A DNA stretch of 64,000 nucleotides from assembly GCA_036937835.1 (NCBI GenBank), contig CM072860.1, positions 124,001 through 188,000 of the forward strand, written 5' to 3'. Positions 53,612-64,000 of the stretch are shown piece after piece. Source of the DNA: Pampus argenteus (lineage: Eukaryota; Chordata; Actinopteri; Scombriformes; Stromateidae). The position numbers were made by a program, and so were the translations under genes. The stretch's first letter is position 1. The number at the start of each line of letters is the position of its first letter. The notes under the pieces are model-generated. The model was not told the DNA's origin. It made no database searches and was given only the letters and a program-made list of their open reading frames with translations.

Positions 53612-54198
53612 CTTTAAAAAAAAAAAATCGATAAAAAAAGACAATCAGACTCAAAGAATAACACAGCAGAAAATCCTGTGTTCTGATTGGCTGGGAGCTG
53701 TTCATCCATTAGTTTCATTCACAGTACTTGATGAAGGACCAATCAACTCACAGACAAATCAAAACAATCCAATAACACCATGTTTTCAATAAACGCTCAA
53801 CAACGTTTTCAGTCTTTGGAGAGTAGTCCTGTGTTAGACACCACTGAACATGGTTCATATTGTAAACAATATTCTTCCATGTTTTTATATGAGGTTGTGA
53901 CATGTAGCACAACAAGCTAGTGAAGCTGTAAACAGAACAGTGTTCCCGCACATGCTCAGTACCATCTGAAAGCATGATCACTGTTGTTAGTGTTTTGGAG
54001 CCATTCCTAAACAAACTAACGTGACCATGTTGATGAAGGAACATGTGACCCAGTGCAGCGCTGTGACACGTGTGTGTGTGTGTTTTTAAATTTGACTGAT
54101 CACAGCCATGATCAATAAAATGATCCTCAGGAGAATGAACCCAACAAAAGTCATATTTACACATCAGAATATAGAAACAATATTCATAAAAATGTCCC

Positions 54199-54311
54199 CA
54201 CTAATCGAGGGTCTAAGGACAGAGGGTGTCACTCCCTGTACAGATTGTAAAGCCCTCTGAGACAAATGTATTTTGTGATTTTTGGGCTATATAAATAAAA
54301 TTTGATTTGAT
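54199..54311 (+). mobile_element. L2-like LINE 3' fragment copy E
   Basis: The last ~113 bases of the shared LINE 3' region (CACTAATCGAGGGTCTAAGG to ATAAAATTTGATTTGAT), strongly 5'-truncated. Confidence 0.85.
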
Positions 54312-55281
54312 AAAAACTAAACAGGAACACTTTCTATGACTCTGGAACTAGTGTATGTGATTATAATATTGATAAGGCTGAGTAATCAATATCATCAATG
54401 TGTAGCTTGCAGTTGTTATTTGATCCACTTTTTTATTACATTATTTATTACATTACATTAATTTCTTTTAATTCGATTTTTTAAAACTAGATTAATTTAG
54501 GATTACACTTAAGGTCTTAAGGTTTTAAGGTCATACTTTTGTCAATATTTCCAAGCAAATTTCCCACTTTAAGTTTTTTTCTCGTAAATTAACAACAGTT
54601 GTATGAATTAGATTATATTTGATATTTAGACAATTCGATCATTAAAGATAAGATTTTAGAAAAGTAATCAAATTAAATGATGATTTTTATAAAATTAGAT
54701 TCATTTAAGATTAAATTTGATTGTGCTATAATTATACTTAATTTAATTTCAACTGATTATTACTATTATTTTAAATGAGATATTATTAAATTATGTTAGA
54801 TCATAAAAACAGGATTACATTAGATTAGATATAATGTGAATTGATGAAATTAGATGATAATTTAATATATATTTTAAAATGTAATAATTATAATCAAATC
54901 AGATTTATTAGGAAATATAAAAATTAATTAGATTATTTATTATTAAATTTAATATCTCATTACATTATATTATGTAATACATGGGATTATATATATATAT
55001 ATATAATATATAACAGAAGACAGCAGTAACAGAAGACAGCAGGACTTACTGGCACAGAAAGACGTCAAATATTCCAACAAAAAAACGTCTTGTTTCCTTT
55101 GTTCAGTAATTTTATCTGCTCCTAATTAATCAATTTTCCAATAAAAGTATTGATTATTGGTGTCTGTTTCATGTCTATCCTGCCTAAGTGTCAGGACGCG
55201 TCTGTGGACCGAGGACAGACGCAGACTTTTATATTACTCAGTGCTGTGATGTCACACATTCTTAATGCTGTTACCCCCAAC

Positions 55282-55319
<38 letters not shown>

Positions 55320-55399
55320 CTGAAACACGGAGAAGAAAGAATTAAAAAATATTAACCAATCAAACATCAACATTCAAAGAATAACGTGTGAAAATGTTC

Positions 55400-55930
55400 A
55401 TACACAAAAAAAGTCCTGAAAAGTTCTTGAGGATGTTTCAAGGTCTTTGAGAAGGTTTCTGAGGTTTGTCTTTGAGAATTGTCCTTAAAAGTTGCCAGAA
55501 GTTCTTAAAGATGTTCTCTGAGTTCCATGGATCCTTGACGACAGTCCTGGAGATCTTAATGTGGTTCCAGGCTCCCTGAGGTGGGTAGAAATGTCCTTGA
55601 AGACTTTCCAGGGGTCTATGAGAAGGTACCAGAAGTGCACGTGGAGGCTAAAATAGTCATATCAAGTGGCTCCAGAATGCCTAGAGACGGGTCCATGATC
55701 CTTCCAGGTGGTACCAGAGGTACTTAAGGACAGTAAAATGATCCTTGAGTATGTTCCAGGGTTCCTTCGGGGGACTTGAAGAGTTTAAAGGGCCCTTGAG
55801 GGGGTTTCCAGGTCTGATTTTGGATCCTAAGGTACCAGATGTCATTGAACAGGCACATATGGTCTTTGAGGAGGTTCCAGGGTCCTTCTGAAGGCCTTGA
55901 GAAGATAACAGGGATCCTTGAATCAAGCTT
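55400..55930. repeat. Degenerate tandem repeat, about 30-base unit
   Basis: Roughly fifteen diverged copies of a unit resembling GTCCTTGAGGAGGTTCCAGG. Similarity between neighbours is low and spacing irregular. Confidence 0.6.
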
Positions 55931-57136
55931 GTTGCCATGGTTACCAGCAGGTGAATCCACCTGGAGCTCTTCTGTGAAACAGAGGATGAGAACCGTCCTC
56001 AGGACCGTCAGACCCCCACGACCCCCGACCTCAGTCGGCCCACCCCCTCGTAAAGCATCACCGCGGCAACCGGGTCGACATTAGCAAACTATTTCCTGTG
56101 GAAGGGGCATGGCTACGGAGGGTCACATCACACCAGGGATAGGTGTGTGTGTGTGTGTGTGTGTTTAATGACCCCCCACTGTCTTTGTCCCTGACAGACA
56201 AAACTCCACCCCCACTATTCAGCAGGATGCCTCTGACGTCATCGAGCACACACATAAAACACACACACACACAGTGCTGTTGTGATCAGTGACTTCTTTC
56301 TCTCTAATAAGGTGATTGATGAGCTATTCTTGCTGTGCGTGCGCGCATGTGTGTGTGTGTGTGTTTCATGTGACGCACACAGCATTCCTGCTCCCCCACA
56401 GCAACACACAAACACAACTGCACGTCTGCAAAAAATACCAGAGAGTGACTCCAGGTGTCTGCAGCTGGATCAATACATTAGTTTGTCCTTACGAGTATAT
56501 TAAAAGTTCATTCAGGTTTATTAACCATGCAACATCATGGTCACATGATCTTACAGAACACTTTATTTGGAAATGTTGCTAATAAACATTTACAGAAAAA
56601 GTGAGTGCACATATCTACAGTAAATACGGTACCTGAAAACAGAGGCGGTATTAACGTTTGTTTACCTTTTGTTTGTCCACAAGTGGTTAGGACATGGTGG
56701 GCAGCCAATCAGCATTGACGTCACAATGCTGTGTGTGTGTGTGTCTGTGTGTGCATAATTGATGGTCTCCAGTTGGAGTGTGTGAAACGTTTGCTTCTTT
56801 TTTAAGTCATAAACAACCTAAAATCACATTCATGTCTAGTTTTAATTTCTTAATTATTATTCATCCCCATATATATATTCTTTCTACATTTTGTCTGTTT
56901 AAATGTTTAATATGTGCAGGTTGCAGTTCAGAGTCCTAAAACTCACTTAATTTACTTTAACTCACTTAAATAATTAAAACATGAAGTCAGATGTGTTTGT
57001 GTGTTTTATTCTTTATTAAATCTTTGTGTTTTTCATAGAAAACATCATCAGGCGGAATCAAACCCGCCATGTCATCAGGTGTCAGTCAGTTGTCATGGCG
57101 ACAGGGATGAGGACAGGCAGAAGGGAGGGTGGGGCT

Positions 57137-57564
57137 TTAGTTGATCTTGGGGTGGCGGAAATCCTTTCCGGCGAACTTGGCCTTGTCTCCCAGCTCCTCT
57201 TCGATCCTACGGATTAGAGGTCAGAGGTCAGAGGTCAGTCCGTACACTACTTTTTCTTTGTAAATGACAGGAAGTTCTCACCTCATCAGCTGATTGTATT
57301 TGGCCAAACGCTCAGACCTGCAGGGGGCGCCAGTCTTAATCTGGTAGAGAGACAGGTAGTTGTCAGTAAATCAGAGATAAAGTAGAAGATCATCCATGTA
57401 ATGATCTGTCTCACTGTCTGCCTGTCTGTTTTTCTGTTTGACTGTCTGTCTGTCTGTCTGTCTACCTGTCCAGTGCAAAGAAGATCATCCATGTAATGAT
57501 CTGTCTGTCTCCCTGTTTGTTTTTCTGTCTGACTGTCTGCCTGTCTGTCTACCTGTCTGTCTGC

Positions 57565-57595
<31 letters not shown>

Positions 57596-57784
57596 CCTGT
57601 CCAGTGCAAAGTCCGACCACCAGGTCAGAGATGAAGGTGTCTTCAGTCTCTCCAGAGCGATGGCTGACCATCACACCCCAACCACTGCTCTGAGCCAGCT
57701 TACACCTGAGAGAGAGAGAGAGAGACAGGTACAGAGAGAGAGAGACAGGTACAGAGACAGAGACAGGTACAAAGACAGAGACAG

Positions 57785-57817
<33 letters not shown>

Positions 57818-58873
57818 TAGAGAGACAGGAGAAATGAAAGAGGAGTTAGTTTAGGGCTTTGACTCAAACCCTTAACCATCACCTCTCAGTCAATCAATAT
57901 TCAATCAATCAATCAATCAATCAATCAGGCAGACAGGTGTCTTACGCCTGGATGGACTCGGTGACGGAGCCGATCTGGTTGACTTTGAGCAGCAGACAGT
58001 TGCAGGCCTTCTTCTCCACTGCTGTCTGGATCCTCTTGGGATTGGTCACCGTCAGGTCGTCTCCTACAATCTGATTGGTCGGCACACAGAGACGTGTCAC
58101 TTTAATGTGTTTTATAACTTATTATTCTCGGGAAATGTTCCTGAACATCGTGACTGGAGGAACTTCGTTTAGTTCTGTTTCACCTGGATGTCAGTGGAAG
58201 CGGTGAACTTGGCCCACTGTTCCCAGTCGTCCTGGTCGAAAGGATCCTCGATGGACTGGACTGAAGACAGAGAGAGAGACAGGCTCAGAGAGATAGGTAC
58301 AGAGAGACAGACAGGTACAGTACTACACCAAGATCACAATACTTATGTACTGTTACTGCAGTACTTTTACTACATCAAGATCACAATACTGTACTTTTAT
58401 TGCAGTAGGATTTTTCATGCAGTACTTTTACTTGTAATGAGGTATTTTTACATCACTGTACTTGTACTTTTAGTACAGTTACCGGGGTAACCCTTGATGA
58501 AGCTGCGGTACAGGTCTCCCAGCTTTTCCCCGCTGATGTGTCTGGACGGGTCATCGGGGGACTTGAAGTCCAGGTCGTACTTTCCGCTACGGTAGAACTC
58601 AGAGGCTGCCACATCCATCCCGATGATGATCTTGTCGGGATAGCCGGCCTTCTCGATGGCTGTTTTCAGCAGCTCCAGGGCTGTAGACAGACAGATGGAA
58701 ACAAGAATGGAGGTGAGACAGGCAGGCAGACATGCAGAGAGACAGACAGAGGTAGATGTCTCACCCTCATTGTTCTCCAGGATGTTGGGGGCAAAGCCTC
58801 CCTCGTCTCCCACATTGGTGGCGTCTTTACCGTACTTTGCCTTGATCACATTCTTTAGGTTGTGGTAGACCTA

Positions 58874-58917
<44 letters not shown>

Positions 58918-60292
58918 GTTAATTCAGGTTTATCTTCAGAAGAACATAATTCCAGCCCAATATAGTCTTCAGCACCTCAGCTCCGATTCTCATGGCCTCA
59001 TGGAAGTTCTGGGCTCCGACTGGCAGTATCATGAACTCCTGCATGGCTAGTTTGTTGCCCGCATGGCTTCCTCCGTTAATGACATTAAAGGCCTGTAGAC
59101 GAGAAGAAACGGTACAAAAACGTTACAGCTGATCATCTTCACCTTTTACCAGGTCAAAGTAGGTCACTCTCATCCATAGGAAGCCCCTCCCACTCACAGG
59201 AACAGGAAGTATGACTTCTTTATGTCCTGCGAGGTCGGCAATGTGGCGGTACAGAGGAACACCCTTCTCCGCTGCTCCAGCCTTACAGACAGCCAGCGAC
59301 ACGCCCAAGATAGCGTTAGCACCGAACTTTGCTGCAGGAAGACAGTCAGGTCAGTCAGGCAGGTCAGTCAGTAAGACAGGCAGATAGAGAGACAGACAGA
59401 TAGAGAGACAGATAGCTTCTTACATTTGTTCTCAGTGCCGTCCAACTCCAGCATGAACTTGTCGATCTTCTCCTGCTCGACAACGCTTAATTTCTAAGAG
59501 AGAAAGACAGACAGACAGACAGACAGAGAGAGAGACAGGTGGAGAGACATTAACTAAAACATGCATCAGAAGCAATTTCAAGTTGATTTTCAGTTGATTT
59601 CATGATATCCTGCTTAGACTGACCATATTGATTATTGACTGATACCTTCTCAATCAGTTTGGGAGCGATGTCCTTGTTTACATGATCTACAGCCTTAATA
59701 GTACCTGTAGAGAACAACAACAACAGGAATATGTGCTGGTGTTTATTTTTACAGCCTTCATTTAATACATCATTTCTTGTAAAGATATTTAATGGTTCTG
59801 TTTTGCACACACTTGTACAGCGAGGGTGAGTTTTTATATTCGTTATCATGGTTGTTAATTTGCCAAAATTGGATTCAAAGAACAAAGGAAGGAAATACTG
59901 ACATACTGTTTTTTTTTTTTTAATTATTTTCTGTCCAATTACCTGACAGCAGGTGGTATTAATTCTTATGACATTTATTTAAAAGGGTTACATGATTTCG
60001 CACCTTTGCCCAGGTAGCGGCTCTTGTCTCCGTCGCGGAGCTCCAGAGCTTCATGGACACCGGTTGATGCACCACTGGGAACTGCTGCCCTGAAATGACC
60101 TGGGAGACAGACAGGTGGGTTTGCTGGAAGCTAAACTTTGTGCTACAATAAGCTAAATCTCTGTACTGAGTGCACAGAGATGAATCATGTGACTCGCATG
60201 CCCTCACCCTTGGCTGTCCACAGGTCCACCTCCACTGTAGGGTTTCCTCTGGAGTCCAGAATCTCCCGAGCATGAATCTTAGTGATTGACAT
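57137..60292 (-). CDS. eno3: Enolase 3 (beta/muscle enolase), complete
   Basis: Thirteen coding exons: 60292-60208, 60099-60004, 59704-59646, 59493-59424, 59331-59198, 59092-58976, 58870-58765, 58680-58483, 58260-58184, 58070-57946, 57705-57597, 57340-57282, 57206-57137. They sum to 1305 bp, exactly 434 aa, the standard enolase length. Signatures: AREILDSRGNPTVEVDLWT, AAVPSGASTG, AFNVINGGSHAGNKLAMQE, GDEGGFAPNI, SIEDPFDQDDW, LLLKVNQIGS (catalytic Lys), VSHRSGETEDT, GAPCRSERLAKYNQL. It interconverts 2-phosphoglycerate and phosphoenolpyruvate in glycolysis as a magnesium-dependent cytosolic dimer. The beta assignment rests mainly on linkage with camta2, as in human 17p13, and on the KDFRHPKIN end; eno1 paralogues are the alternative. 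The 5' untranslated exon ends at 63078. Confidence 0.94.
57380..57610. repeat. Two-copy tandem duplication including an eno3 splice donor
   Basis: AAGATCATCCATGTAATGAT starts both units (about 57382 and 57481). Both end with a (CTGT)n tract and TCTACCTGTCCAGTGCAAAG (57461-57480 and 57591-57610). The right unit's end is the true end of eno3 exon 57705-57597 with its donor; the left unit carries a decoy donor at 57466/57465. Confidence 0.9.
58879..58914. repeat. (CA)n tract at eno3 acceptor
   Basis: CA run after GCGCGCGC; in the eno3 transcript it reads (UG)n immediately before the acceptor of exon 58870-58765. Confidence 0.9.
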
Positions 60293-62255
60293 CCTGACTG
60301 TGAGAGAAAAGACAGGAGATAAAACAGCTGTTTGTTTGTTTGTTCACTCCTCTCATTAGTCAGATGCGTCTCAGGTGTAAACACTGGAGGAAGCTCTAAA
60401 ACACCTGTAGTTATATCAGAAAATGTCCTCTGACAGAGTGCACCTTTATCTTAAATCCTACTTTCACCCAAGCAAAGAGCTGCAACCTGACCTTTTATTT
60501 ACAGTCTCCCTACTCAGGCTGAACAACGGTGGTCTGTTAACACTCAAGCCCCTTTTTTAGCACTATGTTTGTTGTTGTTTCACTTCTTTCTTGTTGATTA
60601 TGGTATTTGTTAAGCATGTGATCTCCTGTAATTAAATGTAATGAATTGCTGTTATTAAAGTTATTACATTTTAAGTTAAATGACCTTGAAAATAACCTCA
60701 TACTCAATATGAACCAAAATGCAAATGTGTGTGTGTGTGTGCGCGCGGGCACTCATGTGTTTGTATCAGACCTGCAGCACTGATCCTGTGTAACGCCATA
60801 ATGCCTCCATGTTGTCCCCTAACAAACCCCGCCCACCCACCCCCCACAGCCAACAGAGAGCTTCTCTCATGACGGGCAGCTAATCCAACCAATTTCAGTG
60901 AGGGAGAGACCATTGTGGTGACAGGAAGGGGGATGTGTGTCTACAGAGTTATTAATACAGTGTGAGTGTCTAAAAGCCCTTTGAACTTTTCCATAAACTT
61001 TCCACAGAGGTCATGACTTCTATGTGCCATTACTGACATTTACAGAGATATGCGTGACTGTGACATGATATCAGCCTCCTGATAACTGCAGCTCTGTTTC
61101 TGAACTACAGTACCCTTACAGAGGAAGACAATTATATAAATATATATATACATGTGTATATATATATAACTTTAATAACAACAAATTAAAATGCCAACAT
61201 CATAGAGAGGTTGTAAATCTTTTATCATTGATATTCAGTATGTACTAGATGGTTTTTGACTCACTATGATCTAGGTATTAGCAGATATAAGTGTTTACTA
61301 AAGTATTAGTCCACAACAATGTGTCCTCATGTGGACGTGCAGAAGTTTCACTGCAATCTGGAAGTCAAAAAGTATAAAAACAGTCAGTAATGATCTCTGA
61401 GAGGCTGAATGTAAACAGTCAGTAATGAATAGATACCTAATAAAGATTCTGTTTGATTCACAATCTCATTATATTATGGTCTAGGAGAACATTTATTTAA
61501 TTATTTTAAATGGTGATTTCTGATTTTTTTAATGAGTATTGGTCAAATGTGTACGTTTGCATGTGTACAGAAATATTTATCATTTGCACATGAATAATTA
61601 ATTCATATATTTTATTTACATTTGTATATATTCTCAGACACTAAAGGAAAAGTCCAGCTAAAATTGCCTTTAGGGTGTTTCTACTGCTCTCATATGTAAA
61701 ATCAGTTACCAATATTATAATATCACAACGCTAATCATACAACTAGCAGCCACATTTATAATAATAATATAATAATATAATAATAATACAATTACTTTGT
61801 ACTACACTTTTCTTGTAGTAATAACACCCAACATAAAAAGTTATGTATTATGTACCTATTATTACATAGTTGTACTAGCAAAGTAGTGTTTAGCATGTTA
61901 GCTGTAGTAGAAGCAGCATATAATAGTTTTAACAATAATAATAGCTTTCTATTATGCTTCCCGCTCTGCGTCTGTGTGATGTAATGGTGTGTGTGTGTGT
62001 GTCAATCAGCCCTTTGAAGAAGTGCAGTTGATCAAAATGTCTCTCTGCTGGTTAAAAAATGTGGTTTTTGTATTTTGTATTATAAAAACATTTTACACAC
62101 AATACTGTATAACGTAAAATATAAAGTTGTTGTATAACTAGATTTCAGCATTGAGGAACTTAAATAGATTATTTTGCTTCTAATAACCTGTTATTGGGAA
62201 TCTGGAGGAGACACAGGATGTCCCCGTAACCATAGTAACTGTGAGAGTAGAGACG

Positions 62256-62390
62256 CTGTGCTGCCTGCCTGTCTGTCTGTCTGCCTGTCTGACTGCCTGC
62301 CTGCCTGCCTGCCTGTCTGACTGTCTGCCTGCCTGTCTGTCTACTGTCTGCCTGCCTGTCTGCCTGCCTGTCTGTCTACTGTCTGTCTGT

Positions 62391-62427
<37 letters not shown>

Positions 62428-62793
62428 TGACTGTCTGCCTGCCTGCCTGCCTGCCTGCCTGTCTGACTGTCTGCCTGCCTGTCTGTCTACTGTCTGTCTG
62501 CCTGCCTGCCTGCCTGTCTGACTGTCTGCCTGCCTGCCTGCCTGCCTGTCTGACTGTCTGCCTGCCTGTCTGTCTGTCTGTCTGTCTGTCTGACTGTCTG
62601 CCTGCCTGCCTTTCTGACTTTCTGCCTGCTTGCCTGCTTGCCTGTCTGTCTGTCTGACTGTCTGCCTGCCTGTCTGTCTGTCTGTCTGCCTGTCTGCCTG
62701 TCTGCCTGCTTGCCTGTCTGACTGTCTGCCTGCCTGTCTGTCTGTCTGACTGTCCGCCTGCTTGCCTGCTTGCCTGCCTGCCTGTCTGTCTCT
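62256..62793. repeat. CTGT/CTGC tetranucleotide-derived minisatellite in eno3 intron 1
   Basis: More than 500 bases of CTGC, CTGT and CTGA units arranged in higher-order blocks such as CTGACTGTCTGCCTGC. It gives a long open frame of Cys/Leu/Pro that is not a gene. Confidence 0.95.
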
Positions 62794-63077
62794 CTGGACT
62801 TTGTGCTTGTTTGTTACATTTCAGTCATTCTGCTCTGCAGCTCTTTGACCTTCTTGCAGCTGAAGGTCACAGGCTGACGGTTTTTGTCTTTAGAAGACGA
62901 CTCAAACAGACAATAAAACTCTGTGTGCAGATTTCTGAGCTGCAAACACATCAAACATATAAATCTCCTTTGAAAACCCCTGCAGACACCAAACTAACAC
63001 AAAAACAAACAGTTTGAAACTATTTTTCAGTCAGAAAACACACGATTCAGGTCCAGAGAGAAACTGTCTCAGCTTAC

Positions 63078-63160
63078 CTGAGTCGTGTTGCAAGGGAAGG
63101 AGGGCTGTCCTTTTTGGCCACCTGTCTGTCCGTCTGACTGCCTGACTGACGTGGAAAGTG
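63078..63160 (-). other. eno3: Eno3 noncoding first exon
   Basis: On the minus strand CAACACGACTCAG precedes a good donor GTAAGC (exon end 63078). The eno3 coding exon has an acceptor at 60299/60298, so a 5' untranslated exon here fits. The exon start is estimated from the TATA box, not seen directly. Confidence 0.6.
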
Positions 63161-63182
63161 TCCGTCTGTCAGGCTACAGGGT

Positions 63183-63189
63183 TTTTATA
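63183..63189 (-). promoter_or_regulatory. eno3: Eno3 TATA box
   Basis: TATAAAA on the minus strand lies about 105 bases upstream of the first-exon donor. It places initiation near 63155-63160 and fits a strongly expressed tissue-specific gene. Confidence 0.6.
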
Positions 63190-63199
63190 GACGCTCCCT

Positions 63200-64000
63200 G
63201 CAGGGGGAGGAGGCTGGTGGAGAAGCAGGGAGCGTCTGGCAGGAAAACAGAAAAACCTGCAGCACAAAGAGCTGACACATTTAGTTCAGATAAAAACCTA
63301 AAATTACATTAGAGGAGCCTGAACTGCTGTAAACTGTTAACTCGCTGCACCAAAATATTTAAAAGATTAAAGGGAAATCTGTGGGATAATTACTGTATAC
63401 ATTTTACATAGTTATTGTGTTAACAACAGCTGTAGCACCGTACATTATAGCTATATTTATATTTTAGAGTTGGTATTACCAAGCAGTATTAGCATATTAG
63501 CTGTGGCAGGGTGGTTAAACTGATCAGCTTTGGTGTAGTTTTAGGAGTTGTATCAGTTGTATCAACAGCAGTATTAACATTGTTAGGGTACTGTTAGTTC
63601 TAGCAGTACAGGTTGTAGCAATATTAGCATATTAGCATTAGATGGTTAGGGTTATTTGCAGAGGTTTGATTATTAGCAGTTTTGGCAGGTGACTGATATC
63701 TGTTCCCAAAATAATTTTTTTTATCTTGTTATTTTCAGATTTTCTGAATATTAATCTATAACCCAACCACAATATTAACTTTGTATTATAATGGTGTACT
63801 GTACTAAATATTATAGGAAGAGGAATATTACAGCAAAATCAACATCTATAAAATATAATTTTCTACTAAGAAATAGAACTTGATGCATGTACAAATACTG
63901 ATACTGTGTTTTCTGTATATTTTGCTTTAATGTCAGAGGTCAGAGTGAGCACTTGTGCGACGGTTCCTACCGCAGATAGAGAAGGTCAAAGTTCATGTAA
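63200..64000. other. Eno3 upstream region
   Basis: AT-rich noncoding DNA. No gene, RNA or repeat was recognised beyond short TAGCATTA-like stretches. Confidence 0.4.

Larger units (their letters stand above)
53612..57136. other. Noncoding interval between the natriuretic peptide gene and eno3
   Basis: It contains a LINE 3' fragment (54199-54311), an AT-rich tract (54400-55010), a CA run (55285-55318) and a degenerate tandem repeat (55400-55930). TTTATT at 57005-57010 and 57012-57017 reads AATAAA on the minus strand, about 120 bases past the eno3 stop, and is the likely eno3 polyadenylation signal. No exon recognised. Confidence 0.6.

Noticed and set aside
53748..54164. 138-codon minus-strand ORF upstream of the natriuretic peptide gene.
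   Set aside because: Composition is unlike a folded protein, no splice or family support, and part of it resembles a dispersed noncoding repeat.
62241..62657. 138-codon Cys/Leu/Pro ORF.
   Set aside because: It is a translation of the CTGC/CTGT minisatellite in eno3 intron 1.

Overview
This window is vertebrate genomic DNA, almost certainly from a ray-finned (teleost) fish. Genes are split into many short exons with GT-AG introns. The intervals are full of CA/GT and GATA microsatellites and of fish-type retroelements: an L2-like LINE, Penelope-like elements and hAT DNA transposons. All exon coordinates were worked out by hand from splice consensus, reading phase and remembered similarity to known protein families. 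No alignment or database search was run.

Layout. (1) 1-3148, plus strand: the 3' part of a type II C-type lectin of the asialoglycoprotein receptor/CLEC10A type, with a QPD (galactose-type) sugar-binding motif. (2) 4690-15239, minus: a complete 19-exon radx gene (RPA-related single-strand DNA-binding protein), 850 codons. (3) 15950-19935, minus: a complete five-exon ift46 gene (intraflagellar transport complex B), with a candidate RFX X-box upstream. (4) 21133-25590, minus: a C2H2 zinc-finger gene with eight fingers in one exon, preceded by three in-frame tandem copies of an acidic exon carrying SUMO-consensus motifs; a fourth copy is broken. (5) 29666-46995, minus: camta2 in 25 coding exons (CG-1, TIG, ankyrin, IQ motifs), with a second candidate first exon and a palindromic CRE at its 5' end. 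(6) 49074-51535, minus: a three-exon SERP1/RAMP4-type translocon protein of 66 residues. (7) 52929-53611, minus: a two-exon C-type natriuretic peptide precursor of 126 residues. (8) 57137-60292, minus: eno3 in 13 coding exons giving exactly 434 residues, with a noncoding first exon near 63080 and a TATA box at 63183-63189.

The genes are unrelated single loci, not an operon. As I remember the human map, ENO3, CAMTA2 and the galactose-type lectins ASGR1/ASGR2/CLEC10A all lie on 17p13. A natriuretic peptide gene here, between camta2 and eno3, mirrors ENO1, CAMTA1 and NPPA/NPPB on 1p36, so the block looks like one copy of an old vertebrate paralogon.

I found no prokaryote-like or defence system. 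The most unusual signals concern splicing. A 42-bp (14-codon) minisatellite in camta2 has copied an exon end with its splice donor about nine times. A similar donor duplication lies in eno3. Many 3' splice sites have (UG)n where a polypyrimidine tract is expected. camta2 also has an apparent GC-AG intron and a 21-nt microexon. Three Penelope-like insertions have exact 13-15 bp target duplications, and one keeps an intact hammerhead-ribozyme core.
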